This document shows positions 25,931-35,437 of a stretch of 64,000 nt of DNA, piece after piece (position 1 is the first letter of the stretch; the number at the start of each line of letters is the position of its first letter). Origin of the DNA: Flavobacterium sp. (lineage in GTDB: Bacteria > Bacteroidota > Bacteroidia > Flavobacteriales > Flavobacteriaceae). Location of the stretch: assembly GCF_028689845.1 (NCBI RefSeq), contig NZ_JAQVCH010000006.1, forward strand, positions 46,265 to 110,264, in the 5' to 3' direction. The notes under the pieces were generated by a model. It ran no database searches. It worked only from the letters and a program-made list of their open reading frames with translations, and was not told where the DNA came from. A program made the position numbers and the translations under genes.

Positions 25931-26497
25931 ATGGCAAGTACATCAGATATTAGAAATGGATTATGTATCAAACACAATCACGATATTTACAAAATTATTG
26001 AGTTTCTTCACGTAAAACCAGGTAAAGGGCCTGCTTTTGTTCGAACTAAATTAAAAAGTTTAACCAACGGAAAAGTGTTAGACAATACGTTTTCTGCTGG
26101 ACACAAAATTGATGTGGTTCGAGTAGAAACACATACCTTTCAATTTTTATATGCAGAAGGAACAGATTTTCATTTTATGAATACCGAATCATTTGAACAA
26201 ATTACCTTAAACAAAGATATTTTGGATGCTCCAGATTTATTAAAAGAAGGAACAATGGTGATGGTTCAAATTAATACAGAAACAGATTTACCTTTGTCTG
26301 TAGATATGCCCGCTTCTATTGTTTTAGAAGTCACCTATACCGAACCAGGAATGAAAGGAAATACGGCTACAAACGCAACTAAACCTGCACAAGTAGAAAC
26401 TGGAGCTTCTGTCAATGTTCCTTTATTCATTAATGAAGGAGATAAAATCAAAATAGATACAGCTTCTGGAAATTATATGGAAAGAGTAAAAGAATAG
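25931..26497 (+). CDS. efp: Elongation factor P
   Basis: A 188-residue EF-P with three beta-barrel domains. The loop VKPGKGPAFVRTKLK carries Lys32 at the tip that contacts the P-site tRNA. The C-terminal signature GDKIKIDTASGNYMERVKE is present. It relieves ribosome stalling at polyproline. It lies 26 bp after lpxA, inside the lipid A cluster, an order common in flavobacteria. Confidence 0.97.
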   Translation: MASTSDIRNGLCIKHNHDIYKIIEFLHVKPGKGPAFVRTKLKSLTNGKVLDNTFSAGHKIDVVRVETHTFQFLYAEGTDFHFMNTESFEQITLNKDILDAPDLLKEGTMVMVQINTETDLPLSVDMPASIVLEVTYTEPGMKGNTATNATKPAQVETGASVNVPLFINEGDKIKIDTASGNYMERVKE

Positions 26498-26537
26498 GTG
26501 AATGCCAATTCAAAATCAATATTAAAACAAAGAATTT

Positions 26538-27467
26538 ATGAAGTTTTCAAAAACGTATTCGCTTAAAGCTATAGCTCAAATTATTGGCAGTGAATTTGTT
26601 GGAGACGAAAACTTTCCTGTTCATGGCATGAATGAAATTCATGTTGTAGAAACCGGAGATATTGTATTTGTAGATCATCCCAAATATTATGACAAAGCGT
26701 TGCAATCTGCTGCAACTGTTGTTTTAATAAACAAGAATGTAACTTGTCCAGAAGGCAAAGCGTTGTTGATTTCTGATGATCCTTTTCGAGATTTTAATAA
26801 ATTAACTACTTATTTTAGACCGTTTGTGCCTTCTAAGGAAACTATTTCAAGTTCGGCACAAATTGGAGAAGGAACTAAAATCCAGCCCAATTGTTTTATC
26901 GGAAACGAAGTGAAAATTGGAAAAAATTGTTTAATTCATGCCAATGTAGTTATTTATGACCATTGTATCATTGGCGATGACGTGGTTATTCAAGCGGGAA
27001 CAATTTTAGGGGCAGATGCTTTTTATTATAAAAAGAGGCCTGAAGGTTTTGACCAATTGCAATCCGGCGGTCGCGTAATTATAGAAGATAAGGTCGGAAT
27101 TGGTGCTTTATGTACTATCGATAGAGGCGTAACGGGTGATACAACTATTGGTGAAGGAACAAAATTAGATAACCAAGTACATGTTGGTCACGACACCGTT
27201 ATCGGAAAAAAATGTTTAATTGCGGCTCAAACCGGTATTGCGGGTTGCGTAATTATTAAAGATGAAGTAACTATCTGGGGCCAAGTAGGTACCACCAGTG
27301 GCATAACTATAGGTTCAAAAGCTGTCATAATGGGACAAACTGGCGTGACAAAATCGATTGAAGGAGGAAAAAGTTATTTCGGTACTCCAATTGAAGAATC
27401 TAGAGAAAAACTAAAACAACTAGCCAATATCAAACGAATTCCTGAAATGTTGGAAAAATTAAAATAA
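26538..27467 (+). CDS. LpxD-like hexapeptide acyltransferase, second copy
   Basis: A 309-residue LpxD homologue shorter than the one at 22625. The N-terminal domain ([30 protein letters not shown]) and the hexapeptide helix are intact, with the catalytic-type His in [14 protein letters not shown]. The C-terminal helix is reduced. It lies 40 bp after efp and 1 bp before the next gene. It may act on a different acyl chain or sugar. Which of the two copies serves lipid A cannot be settled from sequence alone. Confidence 0.88.
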   Translation: MKFSKTYSLKAIAQIIGSEFVGDENFPVHGMNEIHVVETGDIVFVDHPKYYDKALQSAATVVLINKNVTCPEGKALLISDDPFRDFNKLTTYFRPFVPSKETISSSAQIGEGTKIQPNCFIGNEVKIGKNCLIHANVVIYDHCIIGDDVVIQAGTILGADAFYYKKRPEGFDQLQSGGRVIIEDKVGIGALCTIDRGVTGDTTIGEGTKLDNQVHVGHDTVIGKKCLIAAQTGIAGCVIIKDEVTIWGQVGTTSGITIGSKAVIMGQTGVTKSIEGGKSYFGTPIEESREKLKQLANIKRIPEMLEKLK

Positions 27468-27468
27468 A

Positions 27469-27831
27469 ATGAGTCCAAAAGAAATAGTTCTTGATTTTTA
27501 TAATTCTGATGCCTTGTACAATAGTACAACGTTAGAAAGTTTTTTGCATGAAGAGGTAATTTTAGAATGGAACAGTAGTAAAGGTTTTGTCAAAAAAGAT
27601 CGTGCGGGCTTACTTCAAATGGCGAACGATTTAAAAGTTGGCTATGAAACGTTTGTGGTGCAAATTCACCATATTGTAGCAGAAGATAATTTAGTATCAG
27701 TTCATTATACCCATTTTGGCACTACGATAGAAAACCCACATCACATCAATCGGTTGGCCTATTTCTTTGCTATTTGGGAAGTTCGCGACGGTAAATTATT
27801 CCACGGCTATCAAATGAGTCAGTTGCCATAA
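27469..27831 (+). CDS. SnoaL-like/NTF2-fold protein
   Basis: A 120-residue protein with the SnoaL-like pattern: IVLDFYNSDALYNSTTLESFLHEE at the N-terminus, a central VQIHHIVAEDNLVSVHYTHFG strand pair, and FFAIWEVRDGKLFHGYQMSQ at the end. The fold forms a cone-shaped pocket used by small isomerases or binding proteins; no catalytic residues can be assigned. It starts 1 bp after the LpxD-like stop and is surely co-transcribed. Confidence 0.75.
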   Translation: MSPKEIVLDFYNSDALYNSTTLESFLHEEVILEWNSSKGFVKKDRAGLLQMANDLKVGYETFVVQIHHIVAEDNLVSVHYTHFGTTIENPHHINRLAYFFAIWEVRDGKLFHGYQMSQLP

Positions 27832-27876
27832 ACCAAAACGATAAAATAATATTAAAAACGATAAAAAAGTAATTGC

Positions 27877-27884
27877 TATCTTTG
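27877..27884 (+). promoter_or_regulatory. Promoter -7 element of sucD
   Basis: TATCTTTG at 27877-27884 (followed by CG, as in many Bacteroidota promoters) lies 50 nt before the sucD ATG at 27935. No TTG is seen at the usual upstream distance. Confidence 0.6.
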
Positions 27885-27934
27885 CGTAAAATATTACTTT
27901 TGCAAAAGAAATTTATAATCAAACAAACATAATT

Positions 27935-28807
27935 ATGAGCGTTTTAGTCAATAAGGATTCAAAAATAATTGTTCAAGGTTTTACAGGAAGTGAAGGAACT
28001 TTCCACGCTTCTCAAATGATTGAATACGGGACCAATGTGGTTGGTGGTGTAACACCAGGAAAAGGTGGAACAACCCATTTAGATCGTCCGGTTTTTAATA
28101 CAGTTCAAGATGCTGTTGAACAAGTTGGAGCAGATACCACTATTATTTTTGTACCGCCAGCCTTTGCAGCCGATGCAATTATGGAAGCAGCAGAAGCTGG
28201 AATTAAAGTGATTATTACGATTACTGAAGGAATTCCAGTAGCCGATATGATTAAAGCGTATGCTTATATTAAAGACAAAGATTGTCGCTTAATTGGACCA
28301 AACTGCCCAGGTGTTATAACGCCAGGAGAAGCAAAAGTTGGTATTATGCCAGGTTTTGTTTTCCAAAAAGGAAATGTGGGTATCGTTTCTAAATCAGGAA
28401 CGTTAACTTATGAAGCAGCTGATCAAGTGGTAAAACAAGGATTAGGAATCACTACTGCCATCGGAATTGGTGGCGACCCAATTATTGGAACAACAACCAA
28501 AGAAGCGGTAGAATTATTGATGAACGATCCAGAAACAAAATGTATTGTGATGATTGGTGAAATTGGAGGTCAATTAGAAGCCGATGCCGCACAATGGATT
28601 AAAGCAGACGGAAATCGTAAACCAGTTGTTGGTTTTATTGCAGGGGTAACAGCTCCAGTAGGTAGAACAATGGGTCATGCTGGTGCAATTGTTGGTGGAG
28701 CAGATGATACAGCAGAAGCAAAGAAACGCATTATGAGAGAATGTGGAATTCATGTAGTCGATTCGCCAGCAGAAATTGGTAAAAAAGTAAAAGAAGTATT
28801 AGGATAA
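27935..28807 (+). CDS. sucD: Succinate-CoA ligase, alpha subunit
   Basis: A 290-residue SucD. The CoA-binding Rossmann domain starts [49 protein letters not shown] is in the middle. The phospho-histidine lies in [18 protein letters not shown] near 246. It forms succinyl-CoA synthetase of the TCA cycle with SucC, which is not adjacent. It has its own promoter and a terminator, so it is monocistronic. Confidence 0.97.
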   Translation: MSVLVNKDSKIIVQGFTGSEGTFHASQMIEYGTNVVGGVTPGKGGTTHLDRPVFNTVQDAVEQVGADTTIIFVPPAFAADAIMEAAEAGIKVIITITEGIPVADMIKAYAYIKDKDCRLIGPNCPGVITPGEAKVGIMPGFVFQKGNVGIVSKSGTLTYEAADQVVKQGLGITTAIGIGGDPIIGTTTKEAVELLMNDPETKCIVMIGEIGGQLEADAAQWIKADGNRKPVVGFIAGVTAPVGRTMGHAGAIVGGADDTAEAKKRIMRECGIHVVDSPAEIGKKVKEVLG

Positions 28808-28828
28808 AACCTTCAAATAAAAATGATG

Positions 28829-28854
28829 ATAAGCCTTGAAAATTCAGGGCTTAT
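28829..28854 (+). terminator. Terminator of sucD
   Basis: ATAAGCC (28829-28835) pairs with GGCTTAT (28848-28854), extended by TTGAA/TTCAG with one G-U, around an AA loop. A long T run follows. Confidence 0.8.
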
Positions 28855-28900
28855 TTTTTTTGAATAAAGTATTGACAGTAATAACAACAACAAGTAAACA

Positions 28901-29329
28901 ATGTATAAAGAAGTAAATAAATTTAAAAATAGTGGAAGTTTTCAGTTTTCCCCTTCAGATGAATTAGAAGTAGTTTGTAATGCTCCAATGAATGCCAGTG
29001 GTGTCTTTTTGGTCTATGCCATTGAAGAAGAAGAAAAGGTTTTAATTATGGTTGGTTCTACCGGAACAGTTCAAAACGACGGTACGTTAAAAGCCAAAAA
29101 CGGCGGTCTTTTTGATAAAATTGTAAACGGTCATCAATTTGCAAAAACAGCTCGCAAATATTCATGGAAAACACAATTAAAGCTAGAAAAAATAGAAGCG
29201 GTAGAGGTTTTTTGGTATGAAACCTATACTGATAAAACAAAAGTGATTCCAACATTTGTCGAAGCACAAATTTTGCAATTGTACTTAAAAGAAAACGGGA
29301 AATTACCAAAATGGAATGTGGCTTTTTAA
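28901..29329 (+). CDS. Conserved protein with GIY-YIG-like features
   Basis: A 142-residue protein. GVFLVYAIEEEEKVLIMVGSTG near 34-55 resembles the GIY...YVG core of GIY-YIG nucleases. A conserved EAQILQLYLKENGKLPKWN segment at the C-terminus resembles the Glu-containing helix of that fold. The match is weak, and the Arg helix is uncertain. The last 13 codons lie in a 40-bp sequence repeated exactly at 32049-32088, beyond the next gene. A terminator follows 22 bp after the stop. Confidence 0.55.
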   Translation: MYKEVNKFKNSGSFQFSPSDELEVVCNAPMNASGVFLVYAIEEEEKVLIMVGSTGTVQNDGTLKAKNGGLFDKIVNGHQFAKTARKYSWKTQLKLEKIEAVEVFWYETYTDKTKVIPTFVEAQILQLYLKENGKLPKWNVAF

Positions 29330-29330
29330 T
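29291..29330 (+). repeat. 40-bp exact direct repeat, left copy
   Basis: The bases 29291-29330 (start GAAAACGGG, end TTTTTAAT) include the last 13 codons and stop of the upstream gene. They recur without a mismatch at 32049-32088. The similarity ends sharply on both sides. Confidence 0.95.
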
Positions 29331-29350
29331 ATTTTAGTATATAGAGTGCA

Positions 29351-29371
29351 AGCCTTACTTTTAGTAAGGCT
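29351..29371 (+). terminator. Terminator after the GIY-YIG-like gene
   Basis: AGCCTTACT (29351-29359) and AGTAAGGCT (29363-29371) form a perfect 9-bp stem with a TTT loop and are followed by a T run. Confidence 0.85.
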
Positions 29372-29424
29372 TTTTTTGGTTTTAAAGGGTTGATATTAAT
29401 ATATTTGCAATCTAAATATTTGTT

Positions 29425-31890
29425 ATGAAAACTAACTACTTATTGATTATTGGCTTATTCTTTACTAGTCTCTTAAGTGCTCAAATTCTCACTATTCCAG
29501 ATGTGAATTTTAAAAATAAACTGCTATTATCTAATGTAGGTTCTAACCAAATTGCAAAAAATGCGGCCGGTGTTTTCATAAAAATTGATGATAATAGCGA
29601 TGGCGAAATCCAACAGACTGAAGCAGACGAAGTGGTTTATTTATCCGTCTCTTATTCTAATATTGCTTCTTTAGAAGGAATTACTAGTTTTACTAACCTT
29701 GAAACTTTGTTTTGCGAAGGAAATTCACTTACTACTTTAAATGTTTCTGCCCTTACAACTTTGAAAGATATAAATTGCAATTTTAATATGATTGCTAATC
29801 TAAACATTAGTGGGATGCAAAGCATTGAAAAGCTTCGATACATTAGTAATCAGGCTAGTTCTTTAAATGTAAGTGGTTGTACAAATTTAAAATGGCTTGA
29901 ATGTTGGAACAATGCTCCTATGACTTCCTTGGATGTGAGCGGATTAATAAGCCTAGAATTATTGTACACCCAATCTAATTCGTTAACTAGTATCAATTTG
30001 GCTAATTGCACTTCGTTAGTAAATTTTAAATGCGAAGGAAATGAATTGCCAACACTAGATTTATCAGCCTTAAACAGTTTGCTGTTGGTTTATTGTGATG
30101 GAAATAATCTTACTAATTTGACTATTGATAATCTTCCAAATCTTGAAACTTTGCGTTGCGAGGAAAATGGAATGACTTCATTGACTTTATCTAATTTGCC
30201 AGCTCTTAAAGGTTTGTATTGTTATGATAATTTGTTGATGTCTCTTGATTTAGCTAGTTTAACTAATCTTGAATCGCTTGATTTTTCTAGAAATTCGCTA
30301 ACTACTTTTGATGGGAGCAACCTTTCTAAGCTAAATTATATTGTCGCTACCTATAATACGCCATTACAAAACCTTTTTTTAAAGAATGGAAAGCAGGAAC
30401 AATATATCTTTATCAATAACAACCCTAATTTGCGATATATTTGTGCCGACGAATCGGATTTAACCAATGTACAAGGTCAAATTAATTCGTATAATCTGAA
30501 TTGTCATGTCAATTCTTATTGTTCTTTTGTGCCAGGCGGTGCTTATTATACCATGGAAGGTCAAGCAACTTGGGATTTAGATGCTAATGGTTGCACTTCC
30601 ACCGATACGGGTTTTCCTAATTTGAAATATGCCATCTCAAACGGTACGACTACCGGCTATTTAATCGGAAATTTATCTGGCAATTATACTATTCCTGTCA
30701 CTTTAGGTAATTATACTGTTACCCCAGTTTTCGAAAATCCTACCTATTATAATGCCAACCCAACCAATATAACTGTAAATTTTAATAACGAAGAGTCACC
30801 AGCCATCAATGACTTTTGCATTACGCCAAACGGGGTTCATTCTAATTTGGAAGTTGTGATAAGTCCCATTTTGGTGGCTATTCCGGGTTTTGATGCCAAG
30901 TATATGGTGATTTATAGAAACATTGGAAACCAAATAGAAAATGGTATGATTACCGTAAACTTTGCCGACGCGAGTTTAGACTTTGTTACTTCAAACCCAA
31001 GTGTTTCTTCGCAATCGCAAAACGTGCTGACTTGGAATTTCTCTAACTTATTGCCTTTGCAAACCCGTGTGATTTATTTCACATTGAATGTAAACTCGCC
31101 CATGGAAATGCCATCCGTCAATGCCGGTGATATTTTGACGTATACTGCCACGATTTCCTCTGCTAATACCGATGAAAATTTAGTTGATAATACTGCTGTT
31201 CTTCATCAAACCGTTGTCAATTCATACGACCCCAACGACAAAACCTGTTTAGAAGGAAATACTATCACCCCAAGCATGGTGGGTCAATACGTTCATTATA
31301 TGATTCGTTTTGAAAACACCGGAACTTTCCCAGCTCAAAATATTGTCGTAAAAGATATGATTGATGCCACTAAATTTGATGTTTCATCACTCATTCCGTT
31401 GCATTCAAGTCATGATTATAGTACTAGAATTTCGAGCAATAAAGTAGAGTTTATCTTTGAAGGAATTAATCTTCCTTTTGACGATGCTAACAATGATGGC
31501 TACTTGGTTTTCAAAATAAAAACAAAATCAACTTTAGTTTTAGGCAATACGTTTACCAATAACGCCAGCATTTATTTTGACTACAATTTCCCAATAATTA
31601 CTAACACTACGGCCACAACCGTAACGGCATTGAGCACACAAGATTTTGAATTCAACACTTATTTTACCATTTATCCAAATCCTGCCAAGCAAACGTTGAA
31701 TATTACTACTAAAAACGAAATAGGAGTGAAGTCTGTTGCGATTTATAACACCTTGGGTCAAGTTGTGTTGGCGTTTACTAATGCAGAAACACTTTCTAGT
31801 CTTGATGTTAGCCAATTAAGAACGGGAGCTTACTTTATTAAGGTAATAACCGACAAAGGAACGGCTTCAAAGCAATTTTTAAAGGAGTAA
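29425..31890 (+). CDS. Secreted leucine-rich-repeat protein with T9SS type A sorting domain
   Basis: An 821-residue secreted protein. Residues 1-19 are a signal peptide (LLIIGLFFTSLLSAQ). Residues about 70-300 hold leucine-rich repeats of the short L..L.C..N.L..L type. A YDPNDK..LEG module typical of large flavobacterial surface proteins (DUF7619-like) lies near 605-735. The C-terminus from about 750 is a type A sorting domain (FTIYPNPAKQTLNI, VAIYNTLGQVV, LRTGAYFIKVITDKG). It would be exported by Sec, then by T9SS, and is probably anchored at or released from the cell surface. The gene, with both terminators, lies between the two 40-bp direct repeats, which suggests insertion as a unit. Confidence 0.92.
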   Translation: MKTNYLLIIGLFFTSLLSAQILTIPDVNFKNKLLLSNVGSNQIAKNAAGVFIKIDDNSDGEIQQTEADEVVYLSVSYSNIASLEGITSFTNLETLFCEGNSLTTLNVSALTTLKDINCNFNMIANLNISGMQSIEKLRYISNQASSLNVSGCTNLKWLECWNNAPMTSLDVSGLISLELLYTQSNSLTSINLANCTSLVNFKCEGNELPTLDLSALNSLLLVYCDGNNLTNLTIDNLPNLETLRCEENGMTSLTLSNLPALKGLYCYDNLLMSLDLASLTNLESLDFSRNSLTTFDGSNLSKLNYIVATYNTPLQNLFLKNGKQEQYIFINNNPNLRYICADESDLTNVQGQINSYNLNCHVNSYCSFVPGGAYYTMEGQATWDLDANGCTSTDTGFPNLKYAISNGTTTGYLIGNLSGNYTIPVTLGNYTVTPVFENPTYYNANPTNITVNFNNEESPAINDFCITPNGVHSNLEVVISPILVAIPGFDAKYMVIYRNIGNQIENGMITVNFADASLDFVTSNPSVSSQSQNVLTWNFSNLLPLQTRVIYFTLNVNSPMEMPSVNAGDILTYTATISSANTDENLVDNTAVLHQTVVNSYDPNDKTCLEGNTITPSMVGQYVHYMIRFENTGTFPAQNIVVKDMIDATKFDVSSLIPLHSSHDYSTRISSNKVEFIFEGINLPFDDANNDGYLVFKIKTKSTLVLGNTFTNNASIYFDYNFPIITNTTATTVTALSTQDFEFNTYFTIYPNPAKQTLNITTKNEIGVKSVAIYNTLGQVVLAFTNAETLSSLDVSQLRTGAYFIKVITDKGTASKQFLKE

Positions 31891-31909
31891 GAAATAGATA
31901 ACATCATAG

Positions 31910-31935
31910 AAAGGTTTCCTGATAAGGAAACCTTT
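31910..31935 (+). terminator. Terminator of the T9SS LRR gene
   Basis: Perfect 11-bp arms AAAGGTTTCCT (31910-31920) and AGGAAACCTTT (31925-31935) around GATA, followed by T residues. Confidence 0.9.
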
Positions 31936-32048
31936 TTTTTTACAAATTTAAACAAGAGTGTTCTTCATTAAAACTTAAAAGAATTAAAAAACTAAAAACT
32001 GAACTTACAAAATTAAATAATCAAATAATTTAAAATTATTATTCTCGT

Positions 32049-32088
32049 GAAAACGGGAAATTACCAAAATGGAATGTGGCTTTTTAAT
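32049..32088 (+). repeat. 40-bp exact direct repeat, right copy
   Basis: This is an exact copy of 29291-29330. It carries the same 13 codons and stop but no upstream coding sequence, so it is a gene-end fragment and not a gene. The rest of the 305-bp spacer 31891-32195 is AT-rich and holds only the LRR terminator and the fabG -7 element. Confidence 0.95.
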
Positions 32089-32161
32089 TCATTGCAAGGA
32101 TTTTGACTTTTTTTACTATTATCTTTTAAAAAGCATTCTTTTTTAAACATTAAAATAATAG

Positions 32162-32169
32162 TATATTTG
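32162..32169 (+). promoter_or_regulatory. Promoter -7 element of fabG
   Basis: TATATTTG at 32162-32169 matches TAnnTTTG, 26 nt ahead of the fabG ATG at 32196. No TTG is seen upstream. Confidence 0.55.
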
Positions 32170-32195
32170 AACTTTATATTTTAAATCCAAGTTAT

Positions 32196-32942
32196 ATGAA
32201 ATTATTAGAAGGAAAAGTGGCCATTATTACGGGAGCAAGTCGCGGAATTGGAAGCGGAATTGCAAAAGTTTTTGCTCAACAAGGAGCAAATGTAGCTTTT
32301 ACATACAGTTCTTCTACCGAATCAGCCTTAGCTTTAGAAAATGAATTAATTGCTTCAGGAACAAAAGCAAAAGGATACAAATCCAATGCAGCCGATTTTA
32401 ATGAAGCTCAAAAATTGATTGAAGATGTTTTAGCAGAATTCGGAACAATTGATATTCTTATTAATAATGCCGGAATCACAAAAGACAACCTTTTAATGCG
32501 AATGTCCGAAGAAGATTTTGACAAAGTAATTGAAATCAACTTGAAATCGGTTTTCAATATGACTAAAGCAGTCCAAAAAACAATGCTTAAAAACCGTAAA
32601 GGTTCCATTATTAATATGAGTAGCGTCGTTGGCGTAAAAGGTAATGCGGGTCAAGCCAATTATGCCGCTTCTAAAGCAGGAATGATTGGGTTTACCAAAT
32701 CAGTAGCGTTAGAATTGGGCTCGCGAAACATTCGCTGCAATGCCATCGCTCCCGGTTTTATCGAAACTGAAATGACAGCCAAATTAAACGAAGATACCGT
32801 GAAAGGTTGGAGAGAATCTATTCCGTTAAAACGCGGTGGAACACCCGAAGATATTGCTAATGTTTGTGTGTTTTTAGCTTCCGATATGAGTGCCTACGTA
32901 ACCGGACAAGTGATTAATGTTGATGGCGGAATGCTTACCTAA
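32196..32942 (+). CDS. fabG: 3-oxoacyl-ACP reductase FabG
   Basis: A 248-residue short-chain dehydrogenase. NADP-binding ITGASRGIGSGIAK is at the N-terminus, NNAG is near 88, the catalytic Ser is in IINMSSVVG, and YAASKAG carries the Tyr-Lys pair. The C-terminal VTGQVINVDGGM is typical of FabG. It reduces beta-ketoacyl-ACP in fatty-acid elongation. It appears to be monocistronic. Confidence 0.95.
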   Translation: MKLLEGKVAIITGASRGIGSGIAKVFAQQGANVAFTYSSSTESALALENELIASGTKAKGYKSNAADFNEAQKLIEDVLAEFGTIDILINNAGITKDNLLMRMSEEDFDKVIEINLKSVFNMTKAVQKTMLKNRKGSIINMSSVVGVKGNAGQANYAASKAGMIGFTKSVALELGSRNIRCNAIAPGFIETEMTAKLNEDTVKGWRESIPLKRGGTPEDIANVCVFLASDMSAYVTGQVINVDGGMLT

Positions 32943-33006
32943 GTTGCTATTTTGCTCCAATAAACGACATAAAATAATAAACTTGAGCCACTCACTATTT
33001 TTTAGA

Positions 33007-33150
33007 AGCTAATCCTGCTATTCGTTCCAAGTTTTTAAAGAAAAATTAAGTTTTGAAAGCCACCTCAAGAGCTTCCGTTGGTCGCTTTTAGTTGGCAACA
33101 AAACTAAAAATTTTTCTTCAAAAAGCTTTCCTCTGCTATCAGGGCTAACA
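33007..33150. repeat. Flavobacterial intergenic repeat-like element
   Basis: The spacer after fabG holds GCTAATCCTGCTATTCGTTCC near the left and CTGCTATCAGGGCTAAC near the right, with GAGCTTCCGTTGGTCGC between them. I recognise this combination from repeated intergenic elements of Flavobacterium genomes, but there is only one copy in this window. A 79-codon minus-strand reading frame here is not credible. Confidence 0.4.
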
Positions 33151-33196
33151 AGTGCAAATACATAAATCAGTTTTAAAATAATACAATTACTACTAA

Positions 33197-35224
33197 ATGA
33201 CCACAAACACCGTGCTTTTACTTTTACTTTCAGTTCTACTAGCCGGAGTAGTGTCATATTATCACTATTTTTATAAAGCTAAAAACAAGTCAAAAGTAAA
33301 TTGGGTTTTAGCTTTGTTGCGGTTTTGTTCCATTTTCGGATTATTGTTGCTTTTAATAAATCCAATTCTTTCTCGAAAAACAATCGAAATACAAAAAATT
33401 CCTTTGCCAATCGTGGTCGATAATTCGACATCTATAACGGTTCTTCAAGCAAATGAAATGACCGAAAAAAGCTATCAGCAACTTATCAGCAACTCAAAAT
33501 TAAAAGAAAAATTTGATTTGCAAACCTTTCGATTTTCCTCAGAACTCGAAATGGTGGATACCTTTGACTTTAAAGGAACGCAAAGCCGATTAGACCTCGT
33601 TGGAAAAAACTTGAAAAGTCGCTTTAAAAGCAGTAATCATCCCACCGTTTTAATTTCAGATGGAAATCAAACGCAAGGAAGCGATTTTGTTTATGCTTTT
33701 GACGAATATAAAGCAGTTTACCCAATTGTTGTAGGCGATACCACCACGGTACTCGATTTAAAAATCAGTCAACTCAATGTTAATAAATATGCGTTTGTTC
33801 GCAATCAGTTTCCGGTAGAAGTTTTTCTATCGTATGCTGGTAACAAACCCTTGACAACTGATTTTACAATTTCTAATGGAAAATCGGTCGTTTATAAACA
33901 AAAAGTTTCTTTTTCTACCAATCAAAATTCGCAACTCCTTTCGGTATTATTGCCCGCAGAAAAAGTGGGCGTAGTAGTTTATAAAGCAACGCTTTCTTCT
34001 GTGGAAACAGAAAAAAATACCTATAATAACACAAAGAATTTTGCAGTCGAAATTCTAGATCAAAAATCAGAAATTGCATTGGTTTCAGAAATTAATCATC
34101 CCGATTTAGGAGCTTTAAAAAGAGCTATTGAAACGAATAAACAACGTCATGTTACAATTCTAAAACCGAACCAAATTAATTCGTTGCAACCCTATAACAT
34201 TTTAATTTTCTATCAACCAACCACTGCATTTAAAGCAGTTTTCGAGAAAAATCAATTGGCCAAATTAAACACTTGGATTATCACCGGAAAATCTACTGAT
34301 TTTTCATTTTTAAATCAGCAACAAGCTCTTTTTGATTTTAAAATGAGTAACCAAAAGGAAGATTATTTGGCTAGTTTTTCCAATCAGTTTAATTTGTTTT
34401 CTATAGAAGATATTGGTTTTACTAATTTTCCGCCGCTAGAAAATGCTTTTGGTACAATTACCACCAAAACAAAAGTAGAAAACTTGCTCACAGCACGAAT
34501 TTCTTCGGTTGAGTTGAATGCTCCGCTACTGAGTTTTGTAGAGTACCAAGGCAATCGTTTTTGTTTTCTATTTGGTGAAAATAGCTGGAAATGGCGACTT
34601 CAAAGTCATGTAGACAATCAAAATTTTGATAAATACGATCAATTTATAGATAAAACCATACAGTTTTTAGCAACCAATGACGCTAGAAAATCATTAGTGG
34701 TAACACATGAAAATTTTTATAATTCGGGTGATGCAATCGAAATTAAAGCTCAATTCTTTAATAAGAATTATGAGTTTGATGACAATGCTCGCTTGTCTAT
34801 TACCATAAAAAACAAAAGTACAAATCAAACCAAAACGTATGATTTGTTAAAAACCGCCAATGCGTTTAAGGTTAATTTAGACGGTTTGCTCGCGGATAAT
34901 TATTCGTTTACAGTAAACGAAAATAATTCAAATACTTCTTATTCTAGCTCGTTTGAAGTCTTAGATTTTGAAATTGAAAAACAATTTGTCAATCCAGATT
35001 ATGCCAAACTAAATCAATTGGCCCAACATACTAAAGGGAAAACCTATTTAGCTAATCAAGTGGAATCGCTCGTGGAATCATTACTTCAAAATGAAGATTA
35101 TAAACCCATCCAAAAAGAAATTATCAAGAAAACACCTTTGATAGATTGGTTTTGGTTGTTAATTTTCATCTGTTTCACTTTAGCAGCGGAATGGTTTATT
35201 CGAAAATACAACGGCTTGTTGTAA
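33197..35224 (+). CDS. Membrane protein with VWA-like domain
   Basis: A 675-residue protein with two N-terminal transmembrane segments (TVLLLLLSVLLAGVVSYYHY and VLALLRFCSIFGLLLLLI) and one C-terminal segment (IDWFWLLIFICFTLAAEWFI). Between them a von Willebrand A-like domain begins with a MIDAS-type DNSTS motif and has HPTVLISDGNQTQG. A long beta-rich periplasmic region follows. It is found next to fabG in many flavobacteria. The role is unknown; Bat-type envelope proteins share this layout. Confidence 0.8.
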   Translation: MTTNTVLLLLLSVLLAGVVSYYHYFYKAKNKSKVNWVLALLRFCSIFGLLLLLINPILSRKTIEIQKIPLPIVVDNSTSITVLQANEMTEKSYQQLISNSKLKEKFDLQTFRFSSELEMVDTFDFKGTQSRLDLVGKNLKSRFKSSNHPTVLISDGNQTQGSDFVYAFDEYKAVYPIVVGDTTTVLDLKISQLNVNKYAFVRNQFPVEVFLSYAGNKPLTTDFTISNGKSVVYKQKVSFSTNQNSQLLSVLLPAEKVGVVVYKATLSSVETEKNTYNNTKNFAVEILDQKSEIALVSEINHPDLGALKRAIETNKQRHVTILKPNQINSLQPYNILIFYQPTTAFKAVFEKNQLAKLNTWIITGKSTDFSFLNQQQALFDFKMSNQKEDYLASFSNQFNLFSIEDIGFTNFPPLENAFGTITTKTKVENLLTARISSVELNAPLLSFVEYQGNRFCFLFGENSWKWRLQSHVDNQNFDKYDQFIDKTIQFLATNDARKSLVVTHENFYNSGDAIEIKAQFFNKNYEFDDNARLSITIKNKSTNQTKTYDLLKTANAFKVNLDGLLADNYSFTVNENNSNTSYSSSFEVLDFEIEKQFVNPDYAKLNQLAQHTKGKTYLANQVESLVESLLQNEDYKPIQKEIIKKTPLIDWFWLLIFICFTLAAEWFIRKYNGLL

Positions 35225-35419
35225 CTTAATATTTGCTTAATACATCATTTTGGTATTTCATATTTTGGTATTTTGAGTTATTTTTACACTAAATAAATTC
35301 AAATAAAAAAGTATCTCATCGTTGGTATTGCTTCAAACCGCAAAGAAAATGCATTGATTTGCGGCATAATCATTATTTCAAAAGTGGTAGTTAGTAGCGG
35401 ATATTATTTCTTTTGGAAT

Positions 35420-35427
35420 TAAATTTG
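35420..35427 (+). promoter_or_regulatory. Promoter -7 element of the two-component operon
   Basis: TAAATTTG at 35420-35427 lies 10 nt before the regulator ATG at 35438. Upstream, CCGCAAA (35338-35344) and TTTGCGG (35358-35364) form a 7-bp dyad, and ATTTTGGTATTT is repeated at 35247-35258 and 35262-35273. The dyad could be a regulator site. Confidence 0.45.
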
Positions 35428-35437
35428 TACAAGATAA

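Noticed and set aside
32049..32088. Pseudogene fragment of the GIY-YIG-like gene
   Set aside because: Only 13 codons are copied, so it is better described as the right copy of a direct repeat.
33018..33257. A 79-codon minus-strand frame after fabG
   Set aside because: It lies within the intergenic repeat and overlaps the start of the VWA-type gene. No recognisable domain.
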